The notes below the pieces were generated by a model that ran no database searches, was not told the DNA's origin, and saw nothing but the letters and a program-made list of their open reading frames with translations. The position numbers were made by a program, and so were the translations under genes. Shown here in pieces: positions 17,731 to 22,388 of a stretch of 22,388 nt of DNA. Source of the DNA: an uncultured Mycoplasmataceae bacterium (GTDB lineage: Bacteria > Bacillota_I > Bacilli_A > Mycoplasmatales > Mycoplasmoidaceae); assembly GCA_900316595.1 (NCBI GenBank), contig ONDN01000053.1, positions 1 through 22,388 of the forward strand, read 5' to 3'. The stretch's first letter is position 1; each line of letters begins with the position of its first letter.

Positions 17731-18383
17731 TGAATGTAGCTATTATTCTGTTAGCTGGTAAAGGCGAAAGATTTAAAAGCACAGCTACAAAAAATTTATC
17801 GACAATAAACAATAAATATTTATTTAATTTTGTTATTGATACTTGTTTAAAAAATAAAAATATTGACAAAATTGTTCTAGTTGTTAATAAAAATGAAAAA
17901 TCAATAATTGCATCAAAATATAGTAAAAACAAAAATGTTCATGTTGTTGTAGGTAGTCTTTTATCTAGACAAGCATCGCTAAATATTGGTGTAAAATTTA
18001 TTTCTAAATATTTAAAACCAAGTGATATTCTTATTACATTGGATGGCGATCGAATTTTTGTTTCAAATAAATTAATAAATAAAAGTATTGAAATATCTAA
18101 AAAACATGGATATTCTTGTGCAAATATAAAATTAGTCGATTCAATTGTTAGCGTTAATACATGCGACATTAAATATTTAAACAGAGATAAAATTTATTGT
18201 ATCCAAACACCACAAGCAATTCAATATAAATTTTGAAACAATAAACAAAAAATAGGAAATGATTTATTTACATCTTTAAATCTAAAATTGGATAAAAGTC
18301 ATCTGTTTGATGGTGATCCATTAAACTTTAAAATTACTTTCAAAAAAGATTTAGAGCTAGCAAAAAAGATAAAACTATCTTAA
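17730..18383 (+). CDS. ispD: 2-C-methyl-D-erythritol 4-phosphate cytidylyltransferase
   Basis: Third MEP-pathway enzyme: joins CTP and MEP to make CDP-ME. 217 residues with a TGA-Trp at 18234-18236. Family blocks: AIILLAGKGERFKSTATKNLS (the nucleotide-binding AAGxGxRM..xxPK loop, Arg and Lys kept), SRQASLNIG (canonical RQdSV.nGL), LITLDGDRIFVS (canonical VLVHDAARP, Asp and Arg kept but otherwise altered), IYCIQTPQAIQYK and NFKITFKKDLELAKKI (the C-terminal NxKIT.PxDL with its catalytic Lys). The neighbours ispE and ispF supply the next steps, which supports the call over other nucleotidyltransferases. Coupled to folD; its 3' end overlaps the ispE 3' end on the other strand by 9 bases. Confidence 0.88.
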
Positions 18384-19148
18384 AATGATTAGATAGGACC
18401 CAGCACCATTAACAAATATTGGACGTTTTTTAAAACTATTTAACTTATCATAATGCTTTTTAACAGCTGGATAAAGTTTAAACACATATTTTTGTAAATC
18501 ATTGTAAAAATCTATAAATGAATATGTGCCATTAATTGCATCAACATATAATGAACTACTTGTATATTTGGAATTAAATTTTTTGTCTTTATTTAAAGCA
18601 TGGTATACATTTTGTGAACTACACTGCTCCATAATTGGGTAAATTTCATAATCAAATAATATATTTTTAATTCTTTTCACTTTCTCGCCATAACTTGTTA
18701 CATGTGCTGTATAAAAATTACTCATAAAAAATGGTATGTCACTGCCTACATTTAAAGCTATATCTTTTATTTGCTCTTGAGTTAAAGAAATGTTGTTTTT
18801 TCTTAATAAATAATTAAGAACAAAAGCAGCATCTGTTGATTCTCCTCCAAACCCAGAATTTGTTGGTATTTTTTTTAAAACATCAATTTTAAAATTTATA
18901 TTAGCGCTAGGGAATTTTGCGTGAAATCATTTAACTGCTCTACAAATAGAACAATCCTTAAAAGTTAATATTTGTTTGTACTTATTAAAGTAATTAACAA
19001 CAAATGAGTTGGCTTTTTTTATCCTAATCTTATCATACATCCTATCACAAATTAGCATAACAGAATCAATTTGATGTTTTATTTCATTTTGCTTTTTTTT
19101 ATGTATTTTTAAAATAATGTTAATTTTCCCGTAAGCTTTTTTATACAT
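18375..19148 (-). CDS. ispE: 4-diphosphocytidyl-2-C-methyl-D-erythritol kinase
   Basis: Fourth MEP-pathway enzyme, a GHMP kinase that phosphorylates CDP-ME. 257 residues with a TGA-Trp at about 18926. The N-terminus YKKAYGKINIILKIHKKK matches the substrate-binding AxAKINLxL motif; KIPTNSGFGGESTDAA (about 94-107) is the GHMP ATP loop (canonical PxGAGLGGGSSDAA, here with Glu for one Gly); ALNVGSDIPFFM and the C-terminal FVNGAGSYLII (canonical MSGSGxxxF) complete the fold. Length is slightly short of the usual 280 or so. It follows rsmA after 6 bases, a linkage also seen in other bacteria. No terminator is visible at its convergent end with ispD. Confidence 0.9.
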
Positions 19149-19154
19149 AACTAA

Positions 19155-19967
19155 CTACTTATTTATATGTTGATATATTTGTTCAATTTCATTATAAGAT
19201 AGTTCCTCTGCTCTGACATTTTTATTTAAAAATAAATCTTTGTACAACTTATCTAGTGTGTTTTTTGAATAGTTTGATTTTAGATTATTAAATAATGTCT
19301 TTCGCTTAGAAGAAAAAATAAGTTTAATAAATTTATTTAAATTAATGTCAAATTTAACATTTTGTTTTTTGTCAATTTTAATAAAATTTGATTTAACTTC
19401 TGGTGGTGGCACGAATGAGTTACTGTTTATTGATATAAGCTTTTGAATATTTGTATATTTCTGCAAAAGTACACTGAATGAGTTATACTCAGATGAATGT
19501 GGTGCAGAAACCATTCGATCTACTAACTCTTTTTGCAACATACAAAACATTACATTAACATGTTTTGTTTTTAAAAATTGAATTATTATTAATGAACTTA
19601 TTGAATAAGGGAGATTGCTTACAATAATACATTTTTTATATTTACTTGCAATTGAATCCAAATCAAATTTTAAAACATCTTTACAATATAAATTAACTCT
19701 TGGTTGATTTTTATAAGATGTTAGTAAATATTCAAACAATTTTTTATCAACTTCAATTAAATGAATATCCACATTTAATTCACATAGTTTTTTTGTGATT
19801 GCACCTAATCCGGGACCAATTTCAATAATTGCATCACAATTATAATTTTTAATTATTAAATCAATCTCATTAATAACTTTATTATCAATTAAAAAATTTT
19901 GCCCCATTCTTTTTGAGGGGTTAAATTTATACTTCTTAAAAAATTTGGATGGATTAATTAATTCCAT
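19155..19967 (-). CDS. rsmA: 16S rRNA dimethyladenosine transferase RsmA (KsgA)
   Basis: SAM-dependent enzyme that dimethylates the two adjacent adenines (A1518 and A1519, E. coli numbering) near the 16S 3' end, a late 30S assembly step and the basis of kasugamycin sensitivity. 270 residues, normal. MGQNFLIDNKVI (21-32), the SAM loop IEIGPGLGAITKKL (49-61), the acidic strand LIEVDK, and the catalytic NLPYSISS (118-125) are present, then FVPPPEVKSNFIKI and a helical C-terminus. Its ATG overlaps the yidC stop by one base (TAATG). ispE follows after 6 bases. Confidence 0.97.
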   Translation of the reverse strand: MELINPSKFFKKYKFNPSKRMGQNFLIDNKVINEIDLIIKNYNCDAIIEIGPGLGAITKKLCELNVDIHLIEVDKKLFEYLLTSYKNQPRVNLYCKDVLKFDLDSIASKYKKCIIVSNLPYSISSLIIIQFLKTKHVNVMFCMLQKELVDRMVSAPHSSEYNSFSVLLQKYTNIQKLISINSNSFVPPPEVKSNFIKIDKKQNVKFDINLNKFIKLIFSSKRKTLFNNLKSNYSKNTLDKLYKDLFLNKNVRAEELSYNEIEQIYQHINK

Positions 19968-21106
19968 TAAGTAATTGAAATGTTTCCAATATTTTCTTTA
20001 AACTTTCGTTTTTTCTGTGCAATGATAATTCTATGCATTATATATGATTGCAAGATTGCAAAACATGCATTAAAGAATCAATATACACCTACACCACATG
20101 GTGTAAATAAAACTATTAATGACATAGCACCTGCAAATACATATTGGAATAGCATACGCTTTTTAAAGTCTTTTGTTCCTTTTTGTGTTAATGTTGTAGT
20201 TGATTTACTACGCTTCTTTGCCCAAATTCGTGGTAACCAACTAGATAAAAATTGGGTAGGAACAACAATTAAAATAAAGAATATATATACTCAACCACCA
20301 TTTGTAAAACTTGAAAACATTGTAGTTAATGGTGCAGCTGCGAAACTTCAAATATTAAATAGTACTGTACCTTTAAATGGCCTTAAAATTGTTACAACAC
20401 GATACACAATTAAAAAAATAGGTAATGTTATTAGCATTTGCTCAAATGCAGCAAATGGACGAACATTATTCTTTTTATATAATTCCATAATCTCTTGCTG
20501 TTTCATTTGCTTAGATTGAGTGTCCTTGGCATCCTTATACTTAGCGTTGATTTCAGACATCTTAGCACTTATCTCAGACATCCTTTCATTTTGGATCGTT
20601 GATCTGATAGTAATTAATGTTGTGAATACTCTGATTATTAAGATTAAAACAAATATTCCTAATAAGGCGTTAAGTCCACCTCATATGTTATGTGTTTTCC
20701 ATGTTATTTGCAATGTTAACCATGCACCAGGTCAAACAAATAATGCATAGAATGGTCCGTAAGCCATACTTCAATTGTTAAATGAATGGAATTGTTGATT
20801 TGGAGCTCCTGATAAATCATATAGAGCATCCCCAGTAGTTCCAAACATAAAACCAAATTCAAGTCCATTTCCAATGCTTGTATTTGTTGATACTTTTGGA
20901 TCAAATGATGTTTGAAAACAACCTCATAAACCCATTACAAGAAAAAATAATAACACTAGAATTTTAGACCATTTTCAAATTTGTTTAAATACATTCGCTA
21001 CTTTTGATGATTTATTTTTTGGCTTGACTCAAAATGGGCTAGACACACTATTTTGGCTAGTTTTATTAGAAAGTGAGTTGTAATTGAAAGCCGGTTGATT
21101 ACTCAT
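19967..21106 (-). CDS. yidC: Membrane protein insertase YidC
   Basis: Inserts proteins into the cytoplasmic membrane, alone or with SecYEG. 379 residues when its many TGA codons are read as Trp. Residues 1-47 are a hydrophilic cytoplasmic N-terminus, then a membrane helix leads to VMGLWGCFQ with Cys63 in a lipobox-like site, so a lipoprotein form like Bacillus SpoIIIJ is possible (Trp at -2 is unusual). Further helices lie at GGLNALLGIFVLILIIRVFT, a basic coiled cytoplasmic loop (RMSEISAKMSEINAKYKDAK), then MLITLPIFLIVYRVVTIL and the Q-F-L-S-S and GVYWFFNACFAILQS end helices. Start abuts the rnpA stop; the end overlaps rsmA by one base. Confidence 0.95.
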
Positions 21107-21439
21107 TTAATTAATTACCTTTTGTAACAAATTTTGAAATAACAAATTATTACTATTATATGTATTTTTTAAATATTGCTTTTTAACAATAATTAAAAAT
21201 TTAATGGGCTTTGGATTTACTATTTGCCTTACGAATGTTCTAACTTGACGTTTGATTTTATTTCGCTGAACTGCTGTTTTAAATATTTTTTTATTGACTG
21301 AGATTGCAAATTTATATTCATTTGCTGTCTTTAAATAATTAACTATAAAACAATCATTAGATAATGAAAATCCTGTTTGAAAAATAGTAGCGATTTCAGA
21401 ATTTTTTCTTATTGTTGAAAATGTGATACTATCTTTCAT
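21107..21439 (-). CDS. rnpA: Ribonuclease P protein component
   Basis: Basic protein cofactor of RNase P that helps the RNA subunit cleave tRNA 5' leaders. 110 residues, rich in Lys and Ile. The start region KNSEIATIFQTGFSLSNDCF matches the family (xxFxxvfxxgxs), and the RNR signature is seen in AVQRNKIKRQVRTFVRQ. IKFLIIVKKQY is the C-terminal strand. It overlaps the end of rpmH by 11 bases, and its TAA directly abuts the yidC ATG. The rpmH-rnpA-yidC order beside dnaA is conserved across bacteria and supports the call. Confidence 0.95.
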   Translation of the reverse strand: MKDSITFSTIRKNSEIATIFQTGFSLSNDCFIVNYLKTANEYKFAISVNKKIFKTAVQRNKIKRQVRTFVRQIVNPKPIKFLIIVKKQYLKNTYNSNNLLFQNLLQKVIN

Positions 21440-21575
21440 CTGAAGAAGAAATTCTTTTTCGTCCCTTCAATCTTCTAGCCCTAAGAACTTTACGGCCTTT
21501 TGAAGTAGAATTACGTTTCCTAAAACCAGAAATTTTTGCTCTTTTTCTTTTGTTTGGTTGAAATGTTCGTTTCAT
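21429..21575 (-). CDS. rpmH: 50S ribosomal protein L34
   Basis: 48-residue basic protein of the large subunit. MKRTFQPNKRKR, GFRKRNSTSKGRKVLRARR and KGRKRISSSDER match L34 along its length, so I start at ATG 21573-21575; the open frame upstream (16 residues, MYIHILICYI...) is hydrophobic and not part of L34. First gene of the cluster running toward ispE, and divergent from dnaA. Confidence 0.98.
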   Translation of the reverse strand: MKRTFQPNKRKRAKISGFRKRNSTSKGRKVLRARRLKGRKRISSSDER

Positions 21576-21585
21576 AACTTTATAT

Positions 21586-21591
21586 ATTATA
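21586..21591 (-). promoter_or_regulatory. -10 box for rpmH
   Basis: Minus-strand TATAAT 10 bases upstream of the rpmH ATG. Transcription would begin within a few bases of the start codon, giving an almost leaderless message. Confidence 0.45.
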
Positions 21592-21685
21592 TAAATATAA
21601 CAAATTAATATATGTATATACAATGTTTTGTTTTATAGCAAAATATTTTAATAAATTATTTTAGATTGTTAATGAATGTTTTTAA

Positions 21686-21691
21686 TATAAT
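21686..21691 (+). promoter_or_regulatory. -10 box for dnaA
   Basis: TATAAT 39 bases upstream of the dnaA ATG. In the same 155-bp rpmH-dnaA gap, TTGTCCAAA (21694-21702) differs from the DnaA box TTATCCACA at two positions; no better DnaA box is seen, so an origin on this side of dnaA is only weakly supported. Confidence 0.4.
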
Positions 21692-21730
21692 AATTGTCCA
21701 AAATATAGGTTATTGATAACATAAATAATA

Positions 21731-22388
21731 ATGAATTACGACGCAAAAATTATTAAAGAAAACTTTCCAGATGTCAAAAACAACATTAAACAGATCATAA
21801 ATAATGATCAAATTTACAATGATTTTGTTAAAAATATTCTTTTTTATGATGTTGTAGATAATAAAATAGTTTTGTTAGTAAGCAACAATTTTATAAAAAC
21901 AACGATTGAAAATAACTATAAAGATGTTTTTATGAAATCTTTTTTTGATATTATTGGCAATAAATTAGATATTATTTTTTTAACTTCAGATGAAGTTGAC
22001 AAATTAGAACAAAAAGAGAAAAAAGAAAACAAAGATAATGATCATTCTTTATTAATAAATTCCAATACTAACTCGTATCTTTCATTTGAAAATTTTTATG
22101 TTGCAAATTTTAATAAGAGTGCTTATAATGCAGTAAAAAGTATATTTACATCTAAAAAACCATGAAATCCTATTTTCATATCTGGTGGTGTAGGATTAGG
22201 CAAGACACATTTATTACACGCCGTAGGAAATGAATATGCAAAAATTCATTCATCATTAAAAATTAAATATGTTACATCAGATGAATTAGTTAGAGAAATT
22301 TATCATGCTTTAAGTTCTAATAATCAAAAAGATATTGAAAATCTTAAAGATGAATATCAATCTTGTGATTTGCTGTTGATTGATGATA
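21731..22388 (+). CDS. dnaA: Chromosomal replication initiator DnaA (5' part)
   Basis: AAA+ protein that binds origin boxes and opens DNA for replication. The window ends inside the gene after about 219 codons. Residues 1-80 are domain I (interaction), about 85-125 a charged linker (domain II; run of Glu, Lys and Asn), then domain III begins at SYLSFENFYVANFNKSAYNA. A TGA-Trp at 22163-22165 precedes NPIFISGGVGLGKTHLLHA with the Walker A GGVGLGKT (152-159). The window ends at the Walker B strand LLLIDD. The canonical NPLFIYGGVGLGKTHLL match is near-identical. It is divergent from rpmH, the usual origin arrangement. Confidence 0.97.

Noticed and set aside
19980..20519. A 179-residue plus-strand ORF opposite yidC
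   Set aside because: Complement of the yidC coding sequence, which has clear family motifs on the minus strand.
1..22388. CRISPR arrays, insertion sequences, prophage or toxin-antitoxin modules
   Set aside because: No regularly spaced repeats, transposase motifs, paired terminal repeats or phage genes were seen; the gene content is housekeeping throughout.

Overview
This is ordinary core chromosome from a mycoplasma (class Mollicutes). It is very AT-rich and gene-dense. UGA must be read as tryptophan: nearly every long gene here (dnaI, dnaB, dnaE, rpe, ktrA, ktrB, gmk, rlmN, prpC, obg, nadE, folD, ispD, ispE, yidC, dnaA) contains in-frame TGA codons at positions where the family keeps reading, and all true stops seen are TAA or TAG. 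UGA=Trp excludes acholeplasmas and phytoplasmas. The block dnaE / 5'-3' exonuclease / mutM / coaE resembles gene order I recall from the Mycoplasma pneumoniae-genitalium lineage. Three enzymes of the MEP isoprenoid pathway (IspD, IspE, IspF) point to one of the few mycoplasmas with that pathway (M. penetrans/M. iowae-like; inference, not proven).

Layout. 1-470: the end of rpmF, a small membrane protein, tRNA-Cys and a shared terminator. 469-2609 (minus): dnaB then dnaI, the Gram-positive-type helicase-loading pair. 2848-8335 (minus): a five-gene replication/repair operon, in order a 71-aa unknown protein, dnaE, a stand-alone 5'-3' exonuclease, mutM, coaE. 8393-9766 (minus): ktrA and rpe. 9809-15867 (plus): a tight operon ktrB-gmk-rlmN-prpC-obg-nadE with gaps from -11 to +6 bases. 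16018-16305: HU with its own promoter and the only textbook Shine-Dalgarno site in the window. 16356-16832 (minus) ispF, divergent from 16867-18383 (plus) folD-ispD. 18375-21575 (minus): the conserved origin-side cluster rpmH-rnpA-yidC-rsmA with ispE appended. 21731-end: the start of dnaA.

How the genes fit together. DNA replication dominates: DnaA initiator, DnaB/DnaI loaders, DnaE polymerase, an exonuclease for Okazaki-fragment RNA and repair, MutM for oxidised purines, HU for compaction. The ktrB operon mixes potassium uptake, nucleotide supply (GMP kinase), rRNA methylation, a PP2C phosphatase, a ribosome-assembly GTPase and NAD synthesis. KtrA and KtrB, the two halves of one transporter, are divergently transcribed from a 42-bp intergenic region. 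IspD, IspE and IspF are consecutive MEP steps but lie in three different transcripts.

Signals are compact. Several genes start only about 5 to 15 bases after a TATAAT-like -10 box, few have a ribosome binding site, and two divergent gene pairs have overlapping -10 boxes. No insertion sequence, CRISPR array, prophage or obvious accessory island was seen. I did not find a clearly novel multi-gene system; the findings below are modest oddities inside a conserved region.
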